Positions 11,258 through 22,475 of a stretch of 64,000 bases of DNA are shown here, in pieces. The position numbers were made by a program, and so were the translations under genes. Origin of the DNA: Scylla paramamosain (Eukaryota; Arthropoda; Malacostraca; Decapoda; Portunidae); contig NW_026973671.1 in NCBI RefSeq assembly GCF_035594125.1, positions 1,381,001 to 1,445,000 on the forward strand. The letters are read 5' to 3'. The notes beneath the pieces are model-generated. The model was not told where the DNA came from. It ran no database searches and was given only the letters and a program-made list of their open reading frames with translations. Within the stretch, counting starts at the first letter, position 1. Every line of letters begins with the position of its first letter.

Positions 11258-11262
11258 CCTAT
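11258..11262. repeat. Target-site duplication of BEL element, right
   Basis: CCTAT, matching 3743-3747; the LINE reading resumes immediately as GACTTGAATTCC. Confidence 0.95.
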
Positions 11263-11423
11263 GACTTGAATTCCTTCAAGAGGGAAGTTTCAAGACACTT
11301 ATTCATCAATTTTTGACCACTGCTTTGGACCCTTTTATGGGACTGGCATTTCAGTGGGCACTCTTTTTTTATTGAATTTTTGTTGCCCTTGGCCAGTGTC
11401 CTTCATACATAAAAAAAAAAAAA
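11258..11423 (+). pseudogene. 3' end of LINE family 1 copy A
   Basis: Last codons (LNSFKREVSRHLFINF, stop near 11313), then the 3' untranslated region characteristic of the family (TTTCAGTGGGC, TTGTTGCCCTTGGCC) and a 13-base poly-A tail. It is the displaced end of the copy starting at 785. Confidence 0.92.
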
Positions 11424-11579
11424 GGTCTGCACGTGGCAATCCCCGTGTGGATAATGCTTGTTCCCACCTTCCACTCCCATCCATATATATGACTAATCTT
11501 CTTATAAAGCTCTCTATTGACTCGGCACTAACAGCCTGGTTACTGAGTTCATTCCATTCATCTACCGCTCTTTCAGAAC

Positions 11580-11582
<3 letters not shown>
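11424..11582 (-). pseudogene. C-terminal fragment of another LINE (family 3)
   Basis: On the minus strand the frame reads VDEWNELSNQAVSAESIES followed by FIRRLVIYMDGSGRWEQ. That is the usual C-terminal tail of Jockey/I-like reverse transcriptase proteins. Related tails occur at 19935, 22240 and 23755. Upstream (plus-strand right) it runs directly into a GA array at 11583-11644, so the rest of the gene is missing. Confidence 0.7.

Positions 11583-11644
<62 letters not shown>
11583..11644. repeat. (CT)n microsatellite
   Basis: About 31 CT units abutting the LINE family 3 fragment. Confidence 0.97.
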
Positions 11645-11647
<3 letters not shown>

Positions 11648-11844
11648 CGTAAATGCATTATCTTGGTTATTTTTTGAAACAGTTGCTTTTCTTCCTTATG
11701 TTTCTTAAAAATTTCGTAGTTATAGTACGCTTTCATGTTTTCAAAATGTTTCCTGATATTAAAGAAATTGTTGAGCCAGTTAAACAAAATTGGAGGCATC
11801 GCATGATAGTTTAATTAGACTTTAAATGAAGGTTATATATATGC

Positions 11845-11886
<42 letters not shown>

Positions 11887-11904
11887 GACACTGCATGTCT
11901 GGAA
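11645..11904. other. Spacer with (GA)n array
   Basis: AT-rich sequence followed by a GA array at 11849-11885. Nothing else is recognisable. Confidence 0.7.
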
Positions 11905-12110
11905 ACAAATGCAGAGCCGGTACGGCAGTGTGGCTCCGTGCAGAGGAGAGACGTAGGGGAGTGTGTGGGGGGGAGGAGGACGCTGGAGACGGACCACCAG
12001 CCAGGGGGAAGAGGGCAACACCAAACGGAAGGTTCGTGGATGCACTGAAGCAAGGCACGCTGGTGGTGGGTGTGGCAGGTGACAGATGGCAGAAAGAACC
12101 TTATTATTAA
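11905..12110 (+). pseudogene. C-terminal fragment of RTE-like LINE
   Basis: The frame gives GKRATPNGRFVDALKQ and LVVGVAGDRWQ. This resembles the terminal segment GRPKRRFMD...VGVTEEDAEDRxRWR of RTE-type endonuclease-reverse transcriptases, and is better preserved at 21605-21825. Diverged and frameshifted. A GA array lies just upstream. Confidence 0.55.
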
Positions 12111-12124
12111 ACACATCAGCGTCG

Positions 12125-12305
12125 CACCCCACAACTTTCAGAAGGCTGTAGTTGAAGTTACACGGGTTTTGAAGAGTGTTTTTATGGTTCTAGTGACAGA
12201 TTAACAAGATTCCTACATTGTTGAGAACCCGGCTGATCATCTCTGTGGCCTGAAAAAATAGTCGTCATGAGAGGGCAAGGCGTTTCAGAATACTGGCTTA
12301 AGGTG
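12125..12305 (-). repeat. Dispersed repeat family R, copy 1
   Basis: On the minus strand the copy reads CTGAAACGCCTTGCCCTCTC, then CAGAGATGATCAGCCGGG, then GTTAATCTGTCACTAGAACC, then ACTTCAACTACAGCC. The same order of blocks occurs at 31470-32310, 53488-54290, 47750-47830 and, in tandem, 17560-18260. No coding capacity; class unknown. Confidence 0.8.
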
Positions 12306-12333
12306 GAGTCGGTGATTTGCTGACCCTCTAACG

Positions 12334-12960
12334 CAGTGATTCCCAAACTTTTCAGCTTGTTACCCAATTTAATATGCCACAAAATACTGTCAATATTGTT
12401 ATATGTAGTTAAATTAAAGTACCTGTTAAATATAAGAAGGGTGTAACAATGAGTAAAATACCAATTATATTGCATAAGGCAACACACATGACTGCCTGCT
12501 TGCGTCTACCTCGGCTGGTGCTCACAGAGAAACCGTGTTAATTTAACAGAGACAGGCTGAGGTAATGAGTGGCACGTACTGGGCACATCGTGATCAGAGT
12601 TGTTGAGTGACTGTTCTGGAGCACACCTATCAAAACTCTCTTGGCTTTATTTATTTTTTTTCATGTAGGAGGGACACTGGCCAAGGGCAACAAAAGTCCG
12701 ATAAAAAAAAATGCCCACTGAAATGCCAGTCCCATACTAATGCTTGCCACATACTAAGGTACATATTTCTTCTTTAATAATGTATAGTAGTTTTTTATGC
12801 TTGTTGGTATCCGGTTTAACGTATTTACATATATAATAATTTTTATTTCAGATGCTGCATTTTTTTTTTATTTCCAGAATTCTTTACTGTTTTTTGCCAC
12901 CCCTCCATTACCCCCCGCAAAAAAAAAAAAAGTCATATTACCTAAGTTTGGAAACCTCTG
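12334..12960. mobile_element. Non-autonomous hAT-like DNA transposon
   Basis: Starts CAGTGATTCCCAAACTTTTC and ends CCTAAGTTTGGAAACCTCTG. The reverse complement of that end is CAGAGGTTTCCAAACTTAGG, so the ends are imperfect inverted repeats of the hAT type. Eight bases flank each side: CTCTAACG at 12326-12333 and CCCTAACG at 12961-12968 (7 of 8 match), the hAT duplication length. There is no transposase frame. A minus-strand LINE tail lies inside at 12646-12736. Confidence 0.78.
12646..12736 (-). mobile_element. 3'-tail fragment of LINE family 1 inside hAT element
   Basis: The minus strand reads ATGGGACTGGCATTTCAGTG, then TTGTTGCCCTTGGCCAGTGT and an A-rich tail. Only about 90 bp of the LINE was inserted. 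Confidence 0.88.
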
Positions 12961-13584
12961 CCCTAACGCCACCACCACCAGACTGTTGAAGGATCTTGGA
13001 GTATTCAGCGCAAGTGAGCGAGGGAAGCTTGTTGAGCACAGCCAGCATGCGTGAAAAAAAAGAAGCTGGACAGGAACACGGGTGACGAAATACTTCCACC
13101 ACATTAAAGGAAGGAATCTTAGAGTACTCCACATAAGGGAACAGTGCTGATATTTTAAGGTGATTTTGAAATTCTGCATCAATTTACATGAAATTTTATG
13201 GCTTGTAGCTAAGGTCCCTACTTAACTGTGTAGAAACTTTGAAGACAATGCATGAATAAAAAAATAAATAAATGAAATAGGAAGAAAAAATAAATAAAGT
13301 ATGAAATCCCCCCAAAATCTGAGCTAAGTTTGACTGATTGAGGGACTAAAACTACTTAACATAATTAGCATTTAAAGTTATCAGTGATGAAACTTGTTAT
13401 TTGTAAACGGAACTGAAGCTTTTACCCCCAAAATAAATTTTTTATGATTTGTGAAAAGTACAAATCCAACAAGTTTTACAACAATAGGAAAATTTGAATT
13501 TGGGTCTGATGAAAGAAAAAAAAAATTGCGACAAAAACTTGCATCTGAGAAATGCGCTGACTTGTTGACAGTACTGCTTATAGG
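12961..13584. other. Non-coding stretch
   Basis: Right flank of the hAT-like element, a short A-rich tract at 13255-13300 and otherwise unremarkable AT-rich sequence. No feature recognised. Confidence 0.6.
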
Positions 13585-14152
13585 TCAGTATTTCCCTGCT
13601 GCACACTCCAGGTCCCTTCTGATCGCCTTGATTCTCGTTTTCCTTCTGTGTTGAGGGTCCGTGGCCGCGTCCTTTGCTTGAAGGTACTTTTCCATTGACA
13701 AAGTGGACTTGGTGCCAAGACCCGACAAATTGCTTTCAATAAAGCCCACATTGTAGTTACACACTGGTGTCGCAGATGCCAAGTCTGTCATCATCTTTGA
13801 GGCACCTCTGTGTTGTGGCCTTATTCCTGAATAGAGATGTTCATTTCAGTTTTGTGTCATCCTCTGAAAACACTGCGTCATCAGTTCGTGTAATGTGAGT
13901 CGCTCATACACAGCTGCCACTTGTTGCAGCTGTGCTTCGAGTTGAAAACAGACTTCCATCTGTGTGTGGCGGTGTTTCCCCATGAGCTATACTCTTGTTA
14001 TAGAAACACCACGAGTTTTTATCCTTGGCACATTTGTCGTGCTGTGGGTTTTCGTCTGTAGGTGTACAGTGAAAGAAAGTTGACAGGATTTCTTATCACA
14101 TTTTTTTCTGCACTTGTGTGCACTTTTCTGTTCAGGCTCATCTCCCTGCTAC

Positions 14153-14216
<64 letters not shown>

Positions 14217-14700
14217 GTTGCTGCTGCTTTACTTTTATGTGAGCCACCTCGGGTCTTTTCCAACGCACGAAGGTCAGTGCTAAGTCTTTATGCGACGTGA
14301 ATGACATACTCCACTTTCACTTTCACTTTCACTCTGCCGTAGGGTCCTGCACCTCCATTCATATCACAAACCGCAAAGTACGCAGCGCTGTCACCATCTG
14401 ACACGAAAGTTTTGTATATCCTCTTATGTTCCTAGTTCAGATGCCTCCATTCCTCCCAGAGGGGCCTTCATAATTGGTGCACAATCATCATGTTCACCTT
14501 GGAATCAAAACTTGCTCTCACTAATTTTCTTGTTCATCAAAGCCTTTTCCTTACTTACGCAACTGTAACATATTTTAGAAGACACTTGATAATCCAAAAT
14601 AAGTCCAGATTCTACATCAGCAGCAGCACCAGCACCAAATTTAGACCTGAAGCCACGAGCCAGTACCTCTTCCTTCACATGATGCTCACGCGCACCACGT
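13585..14700 (-). pseudogene. Mutator-like transposase remnant with poly-Ala tract
   Basis: Decayed minus-strand gene of the invertebrate Mutator-like transposase type. From its N-terminal side: RGFRSKFGAGAAADVESG and LDYQVSSKICYSC (about 14500-14680); SDGDSAAYFAV and GPYG (about 14340-14402); EYVIHVA; a CAG-type array (14147-14227) read as alanines; DENPQHDKCAKDKNSWCFYN and AHGETPPH (about 13960-14060); VAAVYERLTLHELMTQC; a stop near 13830; NEHLYSGIRPQHRG; VCNYNVGF; terminal stop at 13585. The motif order (DG at RNase-H-like core, SWC, NExLHS) fits the family. It has several stops and at least two frameshifts, and the N-terminal third is not recognisable. No terminal repeats were found. Confidence 0.7.
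14147..14227. repeat. (CTG)n tract inside transposase remnant
   Basis: CTG repeats with a few CTA and TTG variants. On the minus strand they encode alanine in the transposase frame. Confidence 0.95.
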
Positions 14701-14829
14701 CTACTTCTTTCCAGAACACTTTTTGTGTGACTGATAGCATGCTTTGTGGTGTGCCTGGCATACAGCTACTTCCTCATAGCTGCATCAGATTCTAAGCTGA
14801 AGCAGTTTGTTTGGTGTAGCAGTTCAGGG

Positions 14830-15085
14830 AGAGCAGTTTGAGTTAGATGACCATAGTGTTGATATGTTTGGTCATGTATTAATAAGAGAAGAATGGGAGC
14901 CGATCAAAACAGCATGGAAAAAAATCAGTTTAGGAACGAAGAGCGAGGGGAAGACAGAGTGAGATTAAGGGGTGGAATCACGGTAGAACTGCAAAGAATG
15001 GGAGTCACAGAGGAAGATGCAAGGGACAGAGACAACTGGAGAAGACTCGTGCATTGCAAAAGAAGAAAAAGCAGCAGCAGCATAG
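14830..15085 (+). pseudogene. C-terminal fragment of RTE-like LINE
   Basis: FGHVLIREEWEPIKTAW is followed after a frameshift by GGITVELQRMGVTEEDARDR and DNWRRLVHCKRRK. This is the conserved end of RTE-type reverse transcriptase proteins. It closely resembles the minus-strand fragment at 37600-37755. Nothing of the catalytic domain remains. Confidence 0.75.
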
Positions 15086-15314
15086 TTTTGGGTAGTAAAA
15101 CTAATTAGGGAGCTGTGATGTATTTTCCTCCTCCTCTCTTCTCCTCTCTTACCACATCAATTCCACACACACCACCTTCCCCACTGCCTCATCCCAGCCT
15201 TATCTAGCCTACATACTCCAAATATTTTCCTCACCCTCTCGCCTCCTCCCATCTAACCTGCCCCATAACTCATAGCATCTGCAGCATCATGGGTTTAGGC
15301 TGCGGTGTAGTGGG

Positions 15315-15365
<51 letters not shown>

Positions 15366-15446
15366 GTGTGTTGGTTTACATTAGTGGGTGGGTTGTGTGT
15401 GGTCTTGCTTCTTAGATAGAAATATATATGAAGTAAAATGAAATAG

Positions 15447-15450
<4 letters not shown>

Positions 15451-15537
<87 letters not shown>
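15451..15537. repeat. (GA)n microsatellite
   Basis: About 43 GA units. Confidence 0.97.
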
Positions 15538-15540
<3 letters not shown>

Positions 15541-15734
15541 GGTAGTGCTAGCTTGTCCCAGTCCATCCCAGCCTAGTCTTCTCTCTCATTCAGCCTCTAA
15601 GAATACCTGTATACGTTCCTTCATACTGTTGAACGCTGTATACTGTTACTCGTGTAGTATTTTTAAAGGGCTGCTTCATTTATTTACTACGTCAACACAG
15701 TACAGTTTTTGAAGCAGCAACAATGATTATGAAG

Positions 15735-15736
<2 letters not shown>

Positions 15737-15794
<58 letters not shown>
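15737..15794. repeat. (GT)n microsatellite
   Basis: About 29 GT units. Confidence 0.97.
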
Positions 15795-15797
<3 letters not shown>

Positions 15798-16013
15798 GTT
15801 GAATTGTATAATATTTGTACCTGCCTACAGTCCTACACAGTATTCAGCGCGTTGTGATTAATTCCCTGTAGTACTTCTTGACTACGTGTTTATCTCGTGA
15901 TGTAAATTTACACCAAACAGTATCAAGAATAGCAACACAGAGGATATCAAGCAGCAGCAGACCCAGTAGCCCTTACCAGACTGTTATAAGCTATAGGCTA
16001 CCAATAGGAAGTG

Positions 16014-16016
16014 ATA

Positions 16017-16058
<42 letters not shown>

Positions 16059-16424
16059 CATTATGTAATAGGAACTGACCAAGACCACAATAATAAGAAA
16101 GGCTCACTGAAGCCGCCAGTCCCACAAGAGTAAAGTTGGAAAGAAAGTCCATAGGTACTTAGTGAAGTGGCTCCAAGCTTCCCTCTTGGAATCTTAGGGA
16201 GTCTTAATCGCAGGCAGAGAGCTCCACATGAAGGAATGGGAATGCTGGTTGGCTCTTGCATTAGGGAGAGAAAGTAGAAAGTCATGTGCAGCAGCGAGGA
16301 GAGGGGAGGCATGCAGTTAGGAAGACCAGGAGAACAGCCAGCGTGGAAAAAAAAAAAAAAGCGACATATAGCAAGAGATGCAACATTGCGGGGAAGAGAG
16401 AGAGAGGCTGAAGACAGTCAGTTA
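16014..16424 (-). mobile_element. 5'-truncated LINE family 1 copy with (AAT)n tail
   Basis: On the minus strand the copy starts at ACTGACTGTCTTCAGCC and passes through a diverged C-terminal coding region (TDCLQPLS, then LTACLPSP). It ends in the family 3' region (GGGACTGGCGGCTTCAGTG, TTGGTCAGT). Where other copies have poly-A, this one has an AAT array (16017-16058 on the plus strand as ATT). It is old, with many indels. Confidence 0.75.
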
Positions 16425-16487
16425 CTTGGTACTTGAACTGTGACCAAAACTTTATATAGATACATACATACATAGGCTGCAAGCAGT

Positions 16488-16700
16488 CTCAGTTTATTTC
16501 ATGCAGTACTTTCTGATGCTTTATTTAATCTAGCCAATAACACTTGGAAGATAGTAACTGCAATGAACCACTTTTACTTGACTTCTGATCGTAACTTTAC
16601 CTACATACATACAAACAATTCCAGCGTGGTACAGTATATATCTTGCAGTACTCTCTGATGCTTCATTTAATGTTGGTGAAAGGATTTAGGGCCTGTTTCA
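16488..16700 (+). repeat. Low-copy repeat S, copy 1
   Basis: Blocks such as TCTGATGCTTTATTTAATCT, GTAACTGCAATGAACCACTT, TTACTTGACTTCTGA and ATTCCAGCG recur at 17205-17400. A partial second unit follows immediately at 16640. Unknown class. Confidence 0.65.
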
Positions 16701-17074
16701 TTGTCGCTTCCTTTTGTTGTGATCGTTACCAGTCAGTGATGATGTCCACCACCAACAACGAATCTGATTTCACAGTTGTTTTTCGCGGCGTTGTCTGTTC
16801 AGATCCTTACCAGACATTGGAACCTTTGGTCACACTGACTTAGAATACAAGAGCCTCCCTCGTGTACGGGTGGAAACGGGATTTGTGCTGATGGGGAGAA
16901 TAGGAATTAGTGATATATATTTATTCATATGTTATGTTATTGCCACACGTGGGCTATGTTATGTCACCAGAAAAGTTCAGTCCCCTTGTTTTTTTTTTTT
17001 TTTTTGTTATTATCATGAAATATTGTTCTGGCTGATTCATTATAAGGACGTCAGCTGTTGCAACGTCACGAGCC

Positions 17075-17109
<35 letters not shown>

Positions 17110-17204
17110 CTCTGAAAGCCACGTTGTTTGGACCTGCCCGCACCACCACCTGCTCTGACACCTTGGCTTCCCCGCGCCCCTCCGTCCTGTTACTGCTTGG
17201 GAGG
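16701..17204. other. Non-coding spacer
   Basis: Contains a T run at 16990-17005 and a GTT array at 17075-17109; nothing else recognised. Confidence 0.6.
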
Positions 17205-17400
17205 AACGTTTATTGTAGCTGGAAACGCTTGGAACCTAATGACTATGATGAACTACTTCTTACTTGACTTCTGACCAACACTGTACCTACAAATTCCAGC
17301 GCGACACAGTTTATTTCATGCTGGACTTGTACTTTCTCTGATGCTAGATTTAATGTAGCCAGACACACGTGGAGTATAGTAACCGCAATGAACCACTTAC
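17205..17400 (+). repeat. Low-copy repeat S, copy 2
   Basis: Second copy of the blocks described at 16488: TTACTTGACTTCTGACC, AATTCCAGCG, TCTGATGCTAGATTTAAT, GTAACCGCAATGAACCACTT. Confidence 0.65.
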
Positions 17401-17559
17401 TCTAATAAGGCAAATTACACCACATCGCACTGGCAGAGAGCACCACTTGCACTGTGCTGCCGCTGGAGGATAAAGTATATAAACCAGCCTGCATTTCAAT
17501 TTCTCCTTCCATTGCTATGAGTGTAATTACCTTGTGGCCAGCCTCGCAGCACGGCCAGG

Positions 17560-18260
17560 TTAACGGGTGGCGCGCCGAGACCCATGTTTGGAAATGCCGT
17601 GGGTTCTCAGAAGGTTGTTTTTCAAAGGCCATAAAGGTATAGGAATTGGTATAAGAATGGGCGCCGTCACGTGTTTTGAATGGATCTGACAAAAGCTTGG
17701 CAAGGATGGCAGCGTGTGGCAGGCGCTGAGACTCGTGTTTTAAGTGCTCTGGGTTCTTATAAAGTACTCTTTTTTCTTTTTTTTTTTTTTAAGATTATTG
17801 AGGTGATGAATTTTCTCGTTGGTATAACAATAAAAGTGTGGCGGGAACTAAGTAAAACACGTGGTTTAAGTGCTCTGGGTTCTTATAAGGTACGTTTTTT
17901 TAAAGATTACTGAGGTGATAAGTCTTGCTGCTATAAGAATAAAAGTGTGGCGGAGATGGTAGCGTGTGGCAGGGACTAAGACCCGTGTTTTAAGTGCTTT
18001 GTGCTCTTGCAAGGGGTATTTTTCAAAGGCTACAGAGGCGATAAATCTCTTCATTGGTCTGGGAATGATGCAACTGTGGCAAGGACGATAGCGTGTGGCA
18101 GGAGGTGAGACCCATATTGTAAATGATATACATAATAACTCTTCTCATTGGTTTGGGAATGACATGTATGTGGCTGGAACAGTAGTGTGTGTCGGGCGCC
18201 CAGACCCGTGTTTTGAAATGCTCTGGTTTCTCGTGTGTGTTTTGCAAGGGCCGCTAATGG
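17560..18260 (+). repeat. Tandem array of repeat family R head units
   Basis: About six units spaced roughly 100-150 bp. Each carries a version of GACCCGTGTTTTAAGTGCT, then GGGTTCTTATAAGG or a relative, then TTTTCAAAGGCTACAGAGG, then GTGTGGCAGG. Unit starts lie near 17572, 17725, 17845, 17970, 18100 and 18195. Units are well diverged from one another. The blocks match the first half of family R at 31490. Confidence 0.75.
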
Positions 18261-18443
18261 TAAGCTGAGTTGTGACTGTTGTGGGCACGATGCAGGTGTG
18301 GAGGAAGGTGGACGTGTGGTTAGGTGGGAAGGGAGGAAAGGAGTATGGACGGATATGATACAGGAAAGAAAAAAATGAAACTTGTAACTTAGTAAAAGGA
18401 GAGAAAAGAATGTGAATGGATATTAGAAAAAGAAGAAAAAGAA

Positions 18444-18523
<80 letters not shown>

Positions 18524-18875
18524 GGGGGGAACACACACACACACACACACACAATGATTGTTAGTAACTCATAACTTTGGAGCAGAATTGTTAACAAACA
18601 TTCAGTAAGAGCCATGAAGACACACTTAACGCCCCCCCTCCCCCCTCCCATAGTTAACCTGCACTATAGCTCGTCAGTAATAAAGTCAAGATGAAGAACA
18701 GTTGAAAATACACTATAACTTTTCAGCCCCAGAGCTGAAAAAGAGATTTCATTGTTTTTCCAGATGCCTAAGCCAGATGTCATGACAGGATTTGATGAAG
18801 TAAAGGGTAGTACTTTTTCGCTATCAAGGTGTTTTGTATCTGAGAGAAGACCTCTGTGTAATTCTCGGAATGTAA
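18261..18875. other. Non-coding spacer with GA and CA arrays
   Basis: GA array at 18451-18518 followed by a CA array at 18531-18553; remainder featureless. Confidence 0.7.
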
Positions 18876-19304
18876 CTCTCCTCTTCTAACTGACTGTCTT
18901 CAGCCTCTCTCGCGTCGCCGCAACGTTGCATCTCTAGCTATCTTCTACTGCTATTTTAATGCTAACTGCTCTTCTGGTCTTGCTAACTGCATGTCTCCCC
19001 TCCTCTTGCGGCCTCGCTGCACAAGGCTTTCATCTTTCTCTCACCCCTATTCTGTCCATCTCTCTAATGTAAGAGATAACCAGTATTCTCAATCATTGAT
19101 CCCTTTTTCTGGTAAACTCTGGAACTCCCTGCCTGCTTCTCTATTTCCTCATTTAAACTCTTTAAAGAGGAAGGTTGCAATACAGTTATCCTCTATATTT
19201 GGATATTCTTTTTACCTTGTTTTTGGGACTGGCACTTGAGAGGGCCTTTTTCACCCAATATTTTGTTGCCCTTGGTCAGTGCCCCTCTTCTTACATCAAA
19301 AAAA
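18876..19304 (+). mobile_element. 5'-truncated LINE family 1 copy
   Basis: Only the last 430 bp: the coding end (TDCLQPLSRRRNVASLAIF in one frame, then PLLLRPRCTRLSSFSHPYSV), the family 3' region and a short A tail at 19298-19304. Typical of incomplete reverse transcription. No clear target duplication. Confidence 0.88.
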
Positions 19305-19934
19305 GTTGGGCAGGATGCTGTACATTGGCCAAGCAGAGTCTCCTGAACCTTGTAATTCATTCCTGGGTCCCGATTATGGTTACTCATCCAGCAGAATTAT
19401 ATCTTACTTTGTTCTGACTGAGTAAGTGACTAAGCGAGTGATTTGATGAAGTTTGGAGCCTGTCTGTGGTACTCTGTAGGTTAGGTTGTGTTAGGTTAGG
19501 TTAGGGCACGTTAGGTTTGCCTGGGTCACTGGTTTCCAAACTGGGGGTATATTATGAATGTGATGGGGTTTGTGAGGTGCTTGAGTGCTGACCACCAACT
19601 GCACCTGCATGACACCTGCATACTCTTACATGCAAACAATTCCATCACGATACATGACACATTTTGTACTACCGATACTTTTTTTTCTTTCGCTAACAAG
19701 GAGACATGTCACTTGGTATTCTGTTGAGTCTATCATGTTTAAGTAATGAGTGTAGGAATGAGTATAGGTTCAGACAAATTAGATAATACGTTAACCTTTT
19801 TCTTTATTCCTTTTGTGTGTAATCCGGTTTGTGTGTCTTTGCAAATCTTTTCTCCCTTCTTCATATCTCCAAAAATTTCGATGCATTATTTCAGCTTTTA
19901 GCAGGACATGCTGAAAGTTACTTGGGAATTTCAA
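19305..19934. other. Non-coding spacer
   Basis: Contains the TTAGG-like block at 19479-19517 and a lone hAT-like end (CACTGGTTTCCAAACTGGGG, from 19530) with no partner found. Otherwise nothing. Confidence 0.6.
19479..19517 (+). repeat. Degenerate TTAGG block
   Basis: Several TTAGG units with interruptions, the arthropod telomere motif in an interstitial position. Confidence 0.7.
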
Positions 19935-20115
19935 GTGTAAACAAAGTCGTCAGGCTCAATAATCTGGATAGGACATGCAATACCGGGTTCGTTCAGACTT
20001 GATATAGTTCGATCTAAAAACAGAGATAGGAAGAAATGGATTCTCAAGTCGTGGTAGATCAATGGAAAAGACTTAGTAATCAAGTTATTAGTGCCGAGTC
20101 AATAGGGAGCCTTAA
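19935..20115 (+). pseudogene. C-terminal fragment of LINE family 3
   Basis: VVRLNNLDRTCNTGF, then SKNRDRKKW, then (after shifts) VVDQWKRLSNQV and SAESIGSL, before an A-rich tract. This is the same tail as at 11424, 22240 and 23755. Multiple frameshifts. Confidence 0.6.
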
Positions 20116-20159
20116 AAAAAAAAGAAAAAAAAAAAAGAAAAAAAACACGTGGCGTTTAA

Positions 20160-20355
20160 CCCTTTGAGTACCAAGACTTTCATTCCGAATATCATTACAA
20201 AACTGCATTGACTTTAAGATGTTTTTCTTGTAATGAAGGCGTTAAAAATGTCTTCTAGCTACTTATCATCTAGCATTATATCTCCGGTTACTCCTTCCCT
20301 GATTAATGACAGGTGATTTTGTGAAGCTTTGAAAGTGTATCTGGTGCTGAAATGG
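20160..20355. mobile_element. TTAA-flanked miniature element (piggyBac-like)
   Basis: TTAA (20156-20159) then CCCTTTGAG at the left; AAATGG then TTAA (20356-20359) at the right. 196 bp, non-coding. The TTAA duplication and CCC(T) ends suit piggyBac-derived miniature elements, but the right end is imperfect. Confidence 0.5.
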
Positions 20356-20359
20356 TTAA

Positions 20360-21533
<1,174 letters not shown>

Positions 21534-21604
21534 GTGATGTAGATTAGATCAAGAACAAATATATCCGAGGCGCAATGCATGTACGTCGATTTGGGTACAA
21601 AACT

Positions 21605-21825
21605 ATGGAGGCGAGGCTGAGATGGTGTGAGCGTCAGTAGAGGCGAGGAGTGTGTGGGGAGGATGCTGGAGATGGATCTACCCGGCAGGAGGAAGAGAGG
21701 AAGAACAAAGAGAGAGAGGTTATGGCTGCGGTGAACGAAAACAAGCTTGTAATGGGTGTTACTGAGGAAAGCGCAGAAGACAGTGTGTGTTGGAGAAGGT
21801 TGATCCGCTGTGGCGACACCTGACG
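21605..21825 (+). pseudogene. C-terminal fragment of RTE-like LINE
   Basis: Frame pieces VGRMLEMDLPGRRKRGRTKR, VMGVTEESAEDSVCWRRL and IRCGDT followed by TGA. A clear match to the terminal segment of RTE-type endonuclease-reverse transcriptases. The upstream domains are absent. Confidence 0.78.
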
Positions 21826-22026
21826 GAGGAGTTCACAGGTGATGTAGGTGGACGGGATCTTCAGTGTTAGGTAGTGAGCAGGTTAGTACAGGAAGTGACG
21901 GATTCAGGCTGGGTAAAGTTAGACTTAATTCATTCAGTAGTACAGAGGAAGTCTAATTTAACTGAAACCATCTCTTGTTAGTCAGAAAGGAATGAATGAA
22001 GATGTGATTGTAATAGACACTTATTC

Positions 22027-22149
22027 TTTGATTTGTGACGACCGCTTTTGACTGTTTGGGGACCGACACCTCTGTGGGCCTTTTTTACCTATAATTTTGT
22101 TGCTTTTGGCCTACATAGAATAAATAAATAAATAAATAAATAAATAAAA
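22027..22149 (+). mobile_element. LINE family 1-like 3' tail with (TAAA)n
   Basis: TTTGGGGACCGACACCTCTG, TTTTGTTGCTTTTGGCC and CTACATAGAA are diverged versions of the family 3' end. They are followed by TAAA units instead of pure A. Confidence 0.65.
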
Positions 22150-22239
22150 TGATTGTTAGCTCCTTGAATATGGAAATGATCACCCTAACTTTGGAAAAAA
22201 AAATTCTTATGGTGTCCAGAAAGAAACGTGAGCTCGTGT

Positions 22240-22475
22240 TGAGAATGTTAAAAGGGAGGAGAGAGGAGAATGGTTCTCAGATAGTGGCGCATGACTAGAA
22301 CAGACTCAGCGATCAGGGTGTTGGGGCTTAGTCTGCACGGGGCTTTAAGACAAGGTTGGATAAATGCATGGACTGGGATGATAAATGGATAGTATATGTG
22401 ATTTATATATGTTTTATACCGGGACTGCCACGTGTGCACCTGATGGCTTCCTACAGCTTCCCTTTCTTGTCTGTC
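22240..22475 (+). pseudogene. C-terminal fragment of LINE family 3
   Basis: RWFSDSGA, then (shifted) WNRLSDQGV, FKTRLDKCMDWDDKWIVYVI and GLPRVHLMAS. This is the common C-terminal tail plus downstream sequence of family 3. Stops and shifts throughout. Confidence 0.6.

Larger units (their letters stand above)
785..11423 (+). mobile_element. LINE family 1, copy A (split by BEL/Pao element)
   Basis: A non-LTR retrotransposon of the I/Jockey kind. Its left part is 785-3747. Its right part resumes at 11258 after the inserted BEL element and ends in a poly-A tail at 11411-11423. The start at CCGAAACG matches the start of copy B (24353) although the flanks differ, so this is probably the true 5' end. 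Relative to copy B it lacks about 180 bp just before the endonuclease (junction near 970-985), which removes the start codon. No target-site duplication of the LINE itself could be recognised. Confidence 0.9.
15086..16013. other. Microsatellite-rich spacer
   Basis: Contains GT arrays at 15316-15362 and 15737-15794 and a GA array at 15451-15537 in otherwise unremarkable sequence. No gene seen. Confidence 0.75.

Noticed and set aside
19529..19560. A second hAT transposon starting CACTGGTTTCCAAACTGGGG
   Set aside because: No matching inverted end or 8-bp duplication was found downstream, so only a lone end-like sequence can be claimed.
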